From contig NZ_CP009048.1 in the NCBI RefSeq assembly GCF_000746525.1, forward strand, positions 4,157,501 through 4,221,500: a DNA stretch of 64,000 nucleotides. Reading direction: 5' to 3'. The notes below the pieces were generated by a model. The model worked only from the letters and a program-made list of their open reading frames with translations, was not told the DNA's origin and did no database searches. The position numbers and the translations under genes are program-made. Below, piece after piece: positions 1 through 7,311 of this stretch (the stretch's first letter is position 1; each line of letters opens with the position of its first letter). The stretch is from Pseudomonas alkylphenolica. GTDB lineage: Bacteria; Pseudomonadota; Gammaproteobacteria; Pseudomonadales; Pseudomonadaceae.

Positions 1-208
1 TGTTGTCCTGAGGGTCGAGCGGGTTCTGGTTACGCATCTGGGTAACCAGCAACTGCAGGAACGCATCCTTGCCCAGGGTCTGGTTGCCGGTCTTGCTGTT
101 GGTTGCCGAAGCAACGCCACTGGAGTTGGTCTCGGAGGTCTTCTTGACCGACGCCTTGAGCACGTCGTTCAGGTTTACACCGGCGGTGGTGTCGTTAACG
201 CTTGCCAT
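1..208 (-). CDS. flgD: Flagellar hook-capping protein FlgD (5' part only)
   Basis: FlgD is the scaffold that caps the growing hook so that FlgE subunits can polymerise outside the cell. Only the first 69 residues are in the window; the gene runs off the left edge. The visible part has the family signature: a polar, Thr/Ser-rich start, then the motif GKDAFLQLLVTQMRNQNPLDP at about residues 47-67. The ATG is at 208, sixteen bases after the flgC stop, so it is the third gene of a flgBCD operon read leftwards. Confidence 0.93.
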   Translation of the reverse strand, partial: MASVNDTTAGVNLNDVLKASVKKTSETNSSGVASATNSKTGNQTLGKDAFLQLLVTQMRNQNPLDPQDN

Positions 209-223
209 TGGCTTCGTCCTTTA

Positions 224-667
224 TCACTGACCCAGGGTCAGGACCTTCTGCATCATGGTCTTGGCCGTGTTCATCAGCTCGGCGTTGGTCTGGAACGAGC
301 GGCTGGCAGAGATCATGTCCGCCATCTCCTCGACCACGTTGACGTTCGGGTAGTAGACATAACCGTCTTTGTTCGCCGCCGGATGGTTCGGCTCGTAGCG
401 CGCCTCAAGGTTGCTTTGATCCTCCACCACACCGAGCACCTGAACACCTTGACCGGCCTCGCCCTGATCCTGGAACAGCGACTGGCTGACACCGCCCTGG
501 GCTTGCTGGAAGGTGGTGGCAAACACCGGGTGACGGGCGCGATAGGTCTGATCGATGCTCGACGACACCGTCTCGGCGTTGGCAATGTTCGAAGCGACGG
601 TGTTCAGACGCGTGGTCTGCGCACTCATGCCGCTACCGGCAATGTTGAAAACACTGGCGAGGGACAT
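224..667 (-). CDS. flgC: Flagellar basal-body rod protein FlgC
   Basis: FlgC (147 residues) is a proximal rod subunit crossing the periplasm between the MS ring and the hook. It has the paired terminal segments of the rod/hook family: an N-terminal helix with NTVASNIANA near residues 22-31 and a C-terminal helix MADMISASRSFQTNAELM that would pack against it as a coiled coil. There is no signal peptide, as expected for a substrate of the flagellar type III exporter. It lies 3 bases after flgB and 15 before flgD, consistent with one operon from the flgB sigma54 promoter. Confidence 0.97.
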   Translation of the reverse strand: MSLASVFNIAGSGMSAQTTRLNTVASNIANAETVSSSIDQTYRARHPVFATTFQQAQGGVSQSLFQDQGEAGQGVQVLGVVEDQSNLEARYEPNHPAANKDGYVYYPNVNVVEEMADMISASRSFQTNAELMNTAKTMMQKVLTLGQ

Positions 668-670
668 GAC

Positions 671-1078
671 TTACTCTCCGCGCAGGGCCGATACCAGCCC
701 TTTGAATTTACTGTTGAGCAGCGTGAAGCTGGCCTGAAAACCTACGGCGTTTTCCGCGTAGCTCGACTGCTCGAGCTGGGCATCGACGGTGTTCTGGTCG
801 ATCGACGGCTGCATCGGCGTGCGGTACTGCAGGGTTTCATCACCCACGCTCAGGCCTTCAGCCTCGATGTGCCGGGTATTGGTACGATCCAGCGCAAAAT
901 GACCCTTGCTGGTCTTCTCGGCCTGGGCCGCCAGGACTGAGGCGAAGTCCATGTCACGCGCTTTGTAGCTCGGCGTGTCGGCGTTGGCGATGTTGTTGGC
1001 CAGCACCTCGGCGCGCTGGGCGCGAAAGCCCAATGCCTTTTCGTGGATGCCGAGCGCTTTGTCGAAGCTGATGCTCAT
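671..1078 (-). CDS. flgB: Flagellar basal-body rod protein FlgB
   Basis: FlgB (135 residues) is the rod subunit nearest the MS ring. The N-terminal rod motif EVLANNIANADTPSYKARD is clear at about residues 24-42. The C-terminal helix (residues about 100-130) ends in LLNSKFKGLVSALRGE. It is the first gene of the leftward flgBCD operon. A sigma54 promoter lies 41 bases upstream of the ATG, giving a leader of about 30 bases. Confidence 0.97.
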   Translation of the reverse strand: MSISFDKALGIHEKALGFRAQRAEVLANNIANADTPSYKARDMDFASVLAAQAEKTSKGHFALDRTNTRHIEAEGLSVGDETLQYRTPMQPSIDQNTVDAQLEQSSYAENAVGFQASFTLLNSKFKGLVSALRGE

Positions 1079-1118
1079 GTCAGGGAAACCTTCGAAGGTT
1101 TTTCGTTGACTGAGCTAG

Positions 1119-1134
1119 AGCAAGAGCCATGCCA
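1119..1134 (-). promoter_or_regulatory. Sigma54 (RpoN) promoter of flgB
   Basis: On the minus strand the sequence TGGCATGGCTCTTGCT fits the -24/-12 consensus TGGCAC-N5-TTGC, with GG and GC exactly 10 bases apart. The predicted start is near 1107, about 29 bases before the flgB ATG. In Pseudomonas the rod/hook operon is known to need RpoN with the activator FleR. The T-run of the upstream cheR terminator ends at the edge of the -24 box. Confidence 0.82.
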
Positions 1135-1162
1135 AAAAACAAAACCCCGTAAATACGGGGCT
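1135..1162 (-). terminator. Rho-independent terminator after cheR
   Basis: The hairpin CCCCGTAAATACGGGG spans 1145-1160. On the minus strand it is followed by a T-rich run (TTTTGTTTTTT). It ends transcription of cheR just before the flgB promoter. Confidence 0.8.
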
Positions 1163-1171
1163 TTGAGTGAT

Positions 1172-1187
1172 TTGCCGCTGGCGGCAA
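1172..1187. promoter_or_regulatory. Palindrome TTGCCG-N4-CGGCAA, candidate enhancer for flgB
   Basis: TTGCCGCTGGCGGCAA reads the same on both strands except for the central pair arrangement. It lies 38 bases upstream of the flgB -24 element. Two more CGGCAA half-sites follow on the plus strand at 1199-1204 and 1231-1236. The same palindrome type occurs once more, at 18455-18470, upstream of another sigma54 promoter. I infer a binding site for an enhancer-binding protein, FleR being the obvious candidate for flgB; the sequence alone does not prove this. Confidence 0.5.
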
Positions 1188-1242
1188 TGCCAGAAAAGCG
1201 GCAAAGGATTTCCGCTCGGCGCCAGCAAAGCGGCAATTTCTC

Positions 1243-1320
1243 CCGGTAGGAGCGGGCTTGCCCCGCGATTCTGACCTATCAGATAAATCGCTATCGCGGG
1301 GCAAGCCCGCTCCCACCGGA
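1243..1320. repeat. REP pair (two inverted REP units)
   Basis: Two inverted copies of the about 28-base unit GGAGCGGGCTTGCCCCGCGA flank a spacer of about 20 bases, between cheR and the flgB control region. REPs like this are scattered in Pseudomonas genomes, typically at gene ends. Confidence 0.92.
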
Positions 1321-1352
1321 GAGGCTGCTTTCACAGCCCCACAGGGGGGTTG

Positions 1353-2180
1353 TTACTTGGCCTGGTAGATGATCCCCGGGCTGCACTGAACCATCTGGTA
1401 ATGATCCGGCAAGCCATTGAGCGCTTCGGACGCCCCGAGGAACAGATAACCACCCGGCTTCAGCGTGCTGTGGATACGCAACAGGATGTCTTTCTTGACC
1501 TGGGCCGAGAAGTAGATCAGCACGTTGCGGCAGAACACGATGTCGAACTTGCCCAGGCTTGCGTAACTGTCGAGCAAGTTGAACGAGCGAAATTCCACGC
1601 GACTGCGAATCGGCGCCTTGATCGCCCAGCGCCCGGGCGCCTTGACATCGAAGTAGCGCTGCAGGCGTTCCTGGGACAATCCACGGGCAATCGCCAGGCT
1701 GTCGTACTCACCGGTCTTGCAGTTATTGAGCATGGCGCCGGACAGGTCAGTGGCAACAATCTGCGCACCCATCTTCAGTTGGCCGATGTTGCTGCGCTCG
1801 AACTCATCGATTGCCATCGAGATCGAGTACGGCTCCTGCCCCGAGGAACAGGCGGCCGACCAGATACGCAGGCGCTGCCCGGGATTGGCCTTGATCTGCT
1901 CAGGCAATACCTTGTTCTTCAGCACTTCGAAGGGATAGGTGTCACGAAACCACAGGGTTTCGTTGGTGGTCATGGCATCCACCACCTGCTCGCGCAAACC
2001 GCTGCGCGGCTGGCTCTGGATACGCTGTACCAGTTCGGTCAGGGACTTGATGCCCTGCTGCTCCATCAGCTTGTTGAGACGGCTGGAGACCAGGTACTGC
2101 TTATTTTCGCCCAGCAGGATGCCACAGGCTTTTTCCAGGAAGACCCGGAACTGTTCGAAATCCAAATTACCCGTAGACAA
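1353..2180 (-). CDS. cheR: Chemotaxis glutamate O-methyltransferase CheR
   Basis: CheR methylates glutamate side chains of chemoreceptors using S-adenosylmethionine, opposing CheB during adaptation. The 275-residue protein has the usual two parts: an N-terminal helical domain (about 1-75) and a Rossmann methyltransferase domain. The latter carries the SAM motif RIWSAACSSGQEPYSISMA near 105-123 and FDIVFCRNVLIYF near 214-226. Length is normal for the family. It follows cheV after 51 bases on the same strand, and the pair probably shares a transcript ending at the terminator near 1135-1162. Confidence 0.97.
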   Translation of the reverse strand: MSTGNLDFEQFRVFLEKACGILLGENKQYLVSSRLNKLMEQQGIKSLTELVQRIQSQPRSGLREQVVDAMTTNETLWFRDTYPFEVLKNKVLPEQIKANPGQRLRIWSAACSSGQEPYSISMAIDEFERSNIGQLKMGAQIVATDLSGAMLNNCKTGEYDSLAIARGLSQERLQRYFDVKAPGRWAIKAPIRSRVEFRSFNLLDSYASLGKFDIVFCRNVLIYFSAQVKKDILLRIHSTLKPGGYLFLGASEALNGLPDHYQMVQCSPGIIYQAK

Positions 2181-2231
2181 AGATGCCGCCTCTTAAATCG
2201 TGTGAACCGCCAGGGGCACAGCCCCCGGCCG

Positions 2232-3161
2232 TTAGTGCGTGGCCTTGATGCGATCGACGACGCGTTGGGCGAGGTCGTCCGGCTTGAACTTGGCCAGGAA
2301 ATCATCGGCCCCGACCTTCTTGACCATCGCCTGGTTGAACACTCCGGAAAGCGAAGTATGCAGGATGATGTGTAATTTTTGCATGCGCGGGTCGCTGCGG
2401 ATCTCGGCCGTCAGGGTGTAACCGTCCATCTCCGGCATCTCGATATCGGAGATCATCATCAGGAATTCTTCTTCCGGACGCTTGCCCTCATCCACCAGCT
2501 TGCGCAGATACTCGAGCGCCTGGCGGCCATCATTGAGCGCCACCACTTCGACCCCGACCGTCTGCAGGCAACGACTGACCTGCTTGCGCGCCACCGACGA
2601 ATCGTCGACCGTCAGTACCCGCAGCAGCACTGCCTTGTCCTGCACCTCGGCATCGACCACACCGGCAGAAATCGACTCGGACGTCGGCGCAACTTCGGCG
2701 AGGATCTTCTCCACATCGATGATCTCGACCATCTTGTTGTCGACCCGGGTCACCGCCGTCAGGTAGTGATCACGCCCGGTACCCTTGGGTGGCGGATGGA
2801 TCTCTTCCCAGTTCATGTTGACGATGCGCTCCACCGAGTGCACCAGAAAGCCCTGAGTCTTGGTGTTGTACTCGGTGATGATCACAAAACTCTTGCTGAC
2901 ATCTTCACTCAGACCGGGCATACCGGTCGCCATCGCCAGATCGAGGATCGGGATGGTTGCCCCACGAATATTCGCGACACCGCGCACTACCGGGTTGGAC
3001 TTGGGCATCACGGTCAGGGGTGGACATTGCAGCACCTCCCGCACCTTGAACACGTTGATCCCGTAGAGCTGCTCGCCATTGAGACGAAACAACAACAGCT
3101 CCAGGCGATTCTGCCCCACCAGTTGCGTGCGCTGGTTCACTGAATCCATTACACCAGCCAT
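2232..3161 (-). CDS. cheV: Chemotaxis coupling protein CheV (CheW-receiver fusion)
   Basis: CheV couples chemoreceptors to CheA and takes part in phosphorylation-dependent adaptation. The 309-residue protein has an N-terminal CheW-like domain (about 15-155) and a C-terminal response-regulator receiver domain (about 175-300). The receiver has the acidic pair in VDDSSVARKQ and the phospho-acceptor Asp in MMISDIEMPEMDGY. I chose the ATG at 3161 (MAGVMDSVNQ) because AAGGAG lies 8 bases upstream; a longer frame opens at 3179 but would place the ribosome site inside the gene. It is transcribed divergently from flgA. Confidence 0.95.
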   Translation of the reverse strand: MAGVMDSVNQRTQLVGQNRLELLLFRLNGEQLYGINVFKVREVLQCPPLTVMPKSNPVVRGVANIRGATIPILDLAMATGMPGLSEDVSKSFVIITEYNTKTQGFLVHSVERIVNMNWEEIHPPPKGTGRDHYLTAVTRVDNKMVEIIDVEKILAEVAPTSESISAGVVDAEVQDKAVLLRVLTVDDSSVARKQVSRCLQTVGVEVVALNDGRQALEYLRKLVDEGKRPEEEFLMMISDIEMPEMDGYTLTAEIRSDPRMQKLHIILHTSLSGVFNQAMVKKVGADDFLAKFKPDDLAQRVVDRIKATH

Positions 3162-3204
3162 GCAAGACTCCTTCACCAAACGCTTCGAACTTCGTACCCA
3201 GTCT

Positions 3205-3220
3205 CGGCACGCGCTTTGCT
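3205..3220 (+). promoter_or_regulatory. Sigma54 promoter of flgA
   Basis: CGGCACGCGCTTTGCT matches the sigma54 pattern with GG (3206-3207) and GC (3218-3219) exactly 10 bases apart; only the first T of TGGCAC is replaced. The predicted start, about 12 bases after the -12 element, falls near 3231, only two bases before the flgA ATG at 3233, so the message would be almost leaderless. Confidence 0.72.
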
Positions 3221-3232
3221 TTTTTTAATCGT

Positions 3233-3985
3233 ATGAACACGAAAACGACATTTTTCCGACGCCTGACCGGCCACCTGACCAGCCTTCTTGCTGCGCTGTG
3301 CCTGCTGATTCCGGGCACCCGACTTCTGGCTGACGCTTTCACCTTGCCTGAACAGCTTATCGGCGTCACCCAGGGGTTTCTTGAATTCACTGTTGAAGAC
3401 TACCTGGCCAGCAGCCAGACCCAAGGCCGCTACGAAATCCAGGTCAACACCCTCGACCCGCGCCTGCGCATGCCGCAGTGCGACCGGCAACTGGACGCCA
3501 ATCTGGAAAGCCCGGCACAGCCGCTGGGCCGCGTAACCGTAAGGGTGCGCTGTAACGGCAGCTCACCTTGGACGGTGTTCGTGCCCGCCCAGGTACGTCT
3601 GTTTCGCAATGTTGTCACTGTGGTGCGCCCGCTCAAACGCGAAAGCATTGTCGGCGAGCAGGACGTCAGCCTGCGCGAGCGCGATGTCGGCACGCTGAAC
3701 CAGGGGTTTCTGAGCGATCTGGAACAGGCGATCGGGCTCAAGGTTATCCGACCGACGGTCATGGATCAGGTGCTGACCCCTCAACACCTGGAACAGGCCG
3801 AAGTGGTCCGCAAGGGTGATCAGGTGGTCATCACCGCCCGCAGCGGCACGCTCAGTGTACGCATGCCAGGCGAAGCCCTGAGCAAAGGCGGTCTGAGCGA
3901 ACAGATCCGGGTGCGCAATCTCAATTCCAAACGGGTGGTCAAGGCCAGGGTAACCGGGCCCGGCCAGGTCGAAGTATCCATGTAA
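3233..3985 (+). CDS. flgA: Flagellar P-ring assembly chaperone FlgA
   Basis: FlgA is a periplasmic chaperone needed to assemble the FlgI P ring around the rod. The 250-residue product has a Sec signal peptide (about residues 1-33, hydrophobic core LTSLLAALCLLIPGTRLL). A mature region follows, ending in the SAF-type beta-rich domain (about 110-250) seen in the family. The ATG at 3233 is the only in-frame ATG near the start, and no Shine-Dalgarno sequence precedes it. That agrees with the sigma54 promoter placed just upstream. It diverges from cheV and is followed by flgM. Confidence 0.94.
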   Translation: MNTKTTFFRRLTGHLTSLLAALCLLIPGTRLLADAFTLPEQLIGVTQGFLEFTVEDYLASSQTQGRYEIQVNTLDPRLRMPQCDRQLDANLESPAQPLGRVTVRVRCNGSSPWTVFVPAQVRLFRNVVTVVRPLKRESIVGEQDVSLRERDVGTLNQGFLSDLEQAIGLKVIRPTVMDQVLTPQHLEQAEVVRKGDQVVITARSGTLSVRMPGEALSKGGLSEQIRVRNLNSKRVVKARVTGPGQVEVSM

Positions 3986-4089
3986 ACGGGAGAACCACGA
4001 AGAACTCTGGCGATAAGGAACCGCTTTTCCTAAACTGTGTCCCATTGGGTGCCCGGAACCTGCTGCGCAGTCTGCACTGCAATTGCGCC

Positions 4090-4116
4090 TAAAGTTTCTT
4101 TCGGGTTGGCCGAAAA
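4090..4116 (+). promoter_or_regulatory. Sigma28 (FliA) promoter of flgM
   Basis: TAAAGTTT at 4090-4097 and GCCGAAAA at 4109-4116 are separated by 11 bases. This is a near-perfect match to the FliA consensus TAAAGTTT-N11-GCCGATAA. It lies about 40 bases before flgM and would make flgM expression depend on the sigma factor that FlgM inhibits. Confidence 0.9.
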
Positions 4117-4153
4117 CAAGGCAAGCGTCCCTATACCCAGAGGTTTTCTGATC

Positions 4154-4468
4154 ATGGTCATCGACTTCAGTCGTTTGAATAACTCTCCGTCGGTTGCCGG
4201 CGTGCGTACCGGCAACAGCCAGGAAAGCACTGCCAGCAACACCGCAGCCAAGGCCGATTCCGTCGCCCAGGGCAGCGCCAGCGGGGAAGCCGTACACCTC
4301 AGCCACGAGGCCCAGCAGTTGCAAAAGGTCAGCGACAAGCTGCGCGACCAGCCGATTGTCAACAGCGCCCGGGTGGCGGAGTTGAAGCAGGCGATCGCCG
4401 ACGGCAGCTACCAGGTCGACAGCAACCGCGTCGCCAGCAAACTGCTTAATTTCGAAGCTCAGCGCTAG
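4154..4468 (+). CDS. flgM: Anti-sigma28 factor FlgM
   Basis: FlgM binds and inhibits FliA until it is exported through the completed hook-basal body. The 104-residue protein has a low-complexity Ser/Thr/Ala-rich N-terminal half, expected to be disordered and needed for export. The C-terminal half holds the sigma28-binding helices ([20 protein letters not shown], then ASKLLNFE). The start is the ATG at 4154 ([10 protein letters not shown]), 38 bases after the sigma28 promoter; an upstream in-frame ATG at 4037 would precede the promoter and is rejected. Confidence 0.95.
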   Translation: MVIDFSRLNNSPSVAGVRTGNSQESTASNTAAKADSVAQGSASGEAVHLSHEAQQLQKVSDKLRDQPIVNSARVAELKQAIADGSYQVDSNRVASKLLNFEAQR

Positions 4469-4513
4469 CCCCTGGCGCGCTGACTTCAGGACGCTTGAAC
4501 CAAAGAGCCAGCC

Positions 4514-4981
4514 ATGCACGACACTACCTTGCTGCAATTGATCGAAGATGATTTTGCTCCAGCGCAACAATTGCTTGAATTGCTGCAGACCGAGTCGATC
4601 GCCCTGCACGGCCGTGACATGCCGCTGCTGGAAGACATTCTGGCGCGCAAGCAATCGCTGGTAATCCTTCTTGATCAGCAAGGTCGGCGGCGCAGTGAAC
4701 TGCTTGCCAGCCTTGGTCTGAGCCAGGACCGCGAAGGTGTCGCACAACTGGCCAGCCAGTCATCGCTGGGCGAGTTGCTGCTGCAACAACTGGATGTACT
4801 GGGCAAACTGCTTGCCGACTGCCAGGCCGTCAACGAGCGCAATGGCCGCTCGATCCAGCTCCAGCAAAGCACCACAGCCAATCAGATCAGAATCCTCATG
4901 GGCGGCGAATCACCGTCGCTGTATGACGCTCGGGGGTCGACCTCGCCCCTTGCCAAGCCGCGAGCGCTTAGCCAGGCTTGA
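4514..4981 (+). CDS. flgN: Flagellar export chaperone FlgN
   Basis: FlgN keeps the hook-filament junction proteins FlgK and FlgL ready for export. The 155-residue product is almost wholly helical with heptad-like Leu/Gln-rich stretches (about 5-125), as in the FlgN fold, and a short polar tail. It follows flgM after 45 bases, the standard flgMN order, so it probably shares the FliA-dependent transcript. Confidence 0.92.
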   Translation: MHDTTLLQLIEDDFAPAQQLLELLQTESIALHGRDMPLLEDILARKQSLVILLDQQGRRRSELLASLGLSQDREGVAQLASQSSLGELLLQQLDVLGKLLADCQAVNERNGRSIQLQQSTTANQIRILMGGESPSLYDARGSTSPLAKPRALSQA

Positions 4982-5061
4982 TTCCCTGTATCAAGGCACG
5001 GAACATACTGGCAAAATGCCGTTACTTGCGTGTGTCGTTTTTGCCTGGAGATTGATTACCC

Positions 5062-5805
5062 GTGTTCAATGAAGCAGAAGCTCCGCAGCCACCAAAGGTG
5101 CTCACCACTCCTTTGGAAATCGCCGCCAACTTGCGGTCGCTGCAAGAGAGCCATGACCCGCTGATCATCACCTTCCACGAACGCAGCCAGCGCTTCCAGA
5201 GCTATGTGGTCGAGGTCGACCGCGAAAGCAATCGCCTGGCGCTTGATGAAATGGTCCCGCGTGACGGTGAGCGCTACCTGGAGAACGGCGAGCCGTTCCG
5301 GGTAGAGGGCTTTCATGATGGTGTGCGTATCGCTTGGGAGTGCAATACCCCGCTGAGCATCAGCGAAGTTGACGGCCATCGCTGCTACCGCGGTGCACTG
5401 CCGACTGCAGTGGCTTACCACCAGCGCCGCAATGCCTTCCGTGCCGCACTGAAGCTGTCGCAACTGGTCGACGTCAAGCTCGATGGCGACAAGCTCAAGG
5501 GCAATGGTGAATTGCGCGGCAAGTTGCTGGACATCTCGGCCACGGGCTGCAAGCTGCGCTTTGAAGGCAATGTCGAGGAGCGCCTGCAACTGGGCCAGGT
5601 CTACGAAAAATTTGCCTCCGGCGCACCGCTGGGCTTGTCCCAGGTCGAGGTGGAACTGCGTCATCTGCATTTCGAAGAGCGCGTCAACACCACCTTCGCG
5701 GGTGTGCGCTTTCACAACCTGAACGGGCAGATGCAGCGCAAGATCGAAACCTTTGTCTATCAGCTGCAGCGTGAAGCGCGACGGTTCGATAAAGACGATT
5801 ACTGA
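5062..5805 (+). CDS. flgZ: PilZ-domain flagellar brake protein (YcgR/FlgZ)
   Basis: YcgR-type proteins bind cyclic di-GMP and slow the flagellar motor. The 247-residue product has an N-terminal YcgR-N domain (about 15-115) and a C-terminal PilZ domain (about 118-235). The c-di-GMP ligands are present: an arginine-rich QRRNAFR near 124-130 and the DISATGCKL turn near 162-170. The start is a GTG at 5062 (MFNEAEAPQ), preceded by a GGAG at 5047-5050. Its place directly after flgMN is the usual one in Pseudomonas. A REP pair follows. Confidence 0.92.
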   Translation: MFNEAEAPQPPKVLTTPLEIAANLRSLQESHDPLIITFHERSQRFQSYVVEVDRESNRLALDEMVPRDGERYLENGEPFRVEGFHDGVRIAWECNTPLSISEVDGHRCYRGALPTAVAYHQRRNAFRAALKLSQLVDVKLDGDKLKGNGELRGKLLDISATGCKLRFEGNVEERLQLGQVYEKFASGAPLGLSQVEVELRHLHFEERVNTTFAGVRFHNLNGQMQRKIETFVYQLQREARRFDKDDY

Positions 5806-5814
5806 GTTTCGCAG

Positions 5815-5882
5815 CATCGCGGGGCAAGCCCGCTCCCACAGAATATTCAAACTCCCTGTGGGAGCGGGCTTGCCCCGCGATG
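5815..5882. repeat. REP pair
   Basis: Two inverted REP units (TCGCGGGGCAAGCCCGCTCC and its complement) fill most of the gap between the convergent flgZ and MFS transporter genes. Confidence 0.92.
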
Positions 5883-5886
5883 ACAT

Positions 5887-7218
5887 TCACACCGACGCCG
5901 GCTTCTCAGCCACCTCACCAGCATCACCCCCTTCTTCCCCCTCTGTATCCTCAGCCGCCACCGGCGCCTGCATCTGATCCTGCACGCTCTGCTCATCAAC
6001 CCGCGGATCGAGTGCGGCTGACAAGGGCGAACCCGCCGCCGGCATGGCCACGTGATTGAGCGGCGCATCGTCGACCTGGTGCAGACCGGTGACCGCCTTC
6101 GGCCGAATCCGCCAGACCAGCACCAGGGCAAAGAACACAAAGAAGGCATACAGCATCTGCGTGCCGAAAACCTTCATCAGCACCCCCGCCACCAGCGGCC
6201 CGATACTGGCGCCGACACCGTAGGTCACCAACAGCATGGCAGTCAGCGAAACTCGCCGCTCGCTTTCCACATGGTCGTTGGAAAAAGCCACCGCCAGGGG
6301 ATACAGACAGAACTGCAGCAACGACACGGCAAAGCCGGCAGCGAACAAGACAACCAGCGGCACCGTCGGCATGATCGCCAGGGGCAACGCGGCAATCGCC
6401 AGGCCCACGGCTACGCTACGGATCAAGACCGCGCGATCATAGCGATCCGACAGCCAGCCCAACGGCCACTGCACCAGCAGGCCGGCAAAGATGCAGCAGC
6501 CCATGAACAGACCGATGTACTCGGTGCTCAGCCCTTGCTTGGCCGCATACAACGGTGCCAGGCCATAGAAGGAGCCGACGATCAGCCCCGATCCCAGCAC
6601 CGTGCTCAAAGACTGTGGCACCCGCTTGATAAAGAAGCGCGGCTCCATCGGCGCCGGATGCAACGGTGCCGGGTGAATGCGCCGGGTCATTGCCACCGGC
6701 ACCAGGCACAAGGCAAAACACATGGCCACCAGCATCAACAGTTCCGGCCCCAGCTGCGGATGCGCGACCAGTATCAACTGCCCCAGCACCAGGCCCAGGT
6801 AGGAGGCAATCATATAGCCGCTGAACACCGCTCCACGCTGTTTGGCATCGGCCTGCTCGTTGAGCCAGCTTTCGATGACCATGTACTGGCACATCATCCC
6901 CAGACCGACGATCACCCGCAGCACCACCCAGGCCGGCAACCAACTGACCAGGCCATGCCCGAGCACCGCCGCACCGACGATCCCGGCACAGGTGGCATAG
7001 GCCCGGATATGGCCAACCCGGGCAATCAGGCGGTGACCGATCTTGCCGCCCAGGGCCAGACCGAAATAGTTGGCCGCCATGAGCGCACCGACCCAGAGGC
7101 TGTCGACATGATCGGCAGCCAGGCGCAAGGCCAGGTAAGTACTCAACAAGCCGGAACCAATCAACATCATCAGCGCAGCAAAATACAGCGCGCGAAAAGA
7201 CTTCCAGATCTGTCGCAT
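5887..7218 (-). CDS. MFS transporter, YcaD-like
   Basis: A 443-residue major facilitator protein with twelve predicted membrane helices. Loop motifs of the superfamily are visible after helix 2 (GGKIGHRLIARVGHIR, about 56-71) and after helix 8 (GWLSDRYDRAVLIR). The hydrophilic C-terminus, about 60 residues long, is rich in Glu/Ala/Val. The helix pattern and the segment MCQYMVIESWLNEQA resemble the YcaD group of putative sugar or drug exporters. The substrate cannot be told from the sequence. It stands alone between a REP pair and a glutamine-synthetase-like gene on the same strand. Confidence 0.85.
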   Translation of the reverse strand: MRQIWKSFRALYFAALMMLIGSGLLSTYLALRLAADHVDSLWVGALMAANYFGLALGGKIGHRLIARVGHIRAYATCAGIVGAAVLGHGLVSWLPAWVVLRVIVGLGMMCQYMVIESWLNEQADAKQRGAVFSGYMIASYLGLVLGQLILVAHPQLGPELLMLVAMCFALCLVPVAMTRRIHPAPLHPAPMEPRFFIKRVPQSLSTVLGSGLIVGSFYGLAPLYAAKQGLSTEYIGLFMGCCIFAGLLVQWPLGWLSDRYDRAVLIRSVAVGLAIAALPLAIMPTVPLVVLFAAGFAVSLLQFCLYPLAVAFSNDHVESERRVSLTAMLLVTYGVGASIGPLVAGVLMKVFGTQMLYAFFVFFALVLVWRIRPKAVTGLHQVDDAPLNHVAMPAAGSPLSAALDPRVDEQSVQDQMQAPVAAEDTEGEEGGDAGEVAEKPASV

Positions 7219-7311
7219 CAGCGTCCCGAACGGCCCCTTGAGCAGGTGGAAAAACTGCTTGAAAGCATAAGTGAAAATAACCGTGCTGCAGGTCTGGGGA
7301 CTAAAAAAACA

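Noticed and set aside
3563..4747. 394-codon minus-strand ORF over flgA, flgM and flgN
   Set aside because: It runs across three well-supported flagellar genes and their sigma28 promoter; no motif.
5684..5977. Short ORFs containing VGAGLPRD-like peptides
   Set aside because: They are translations of REP pairs between genes. The exception is the in-frame copy inside bkdB, which is kept because it lies in a real gene.
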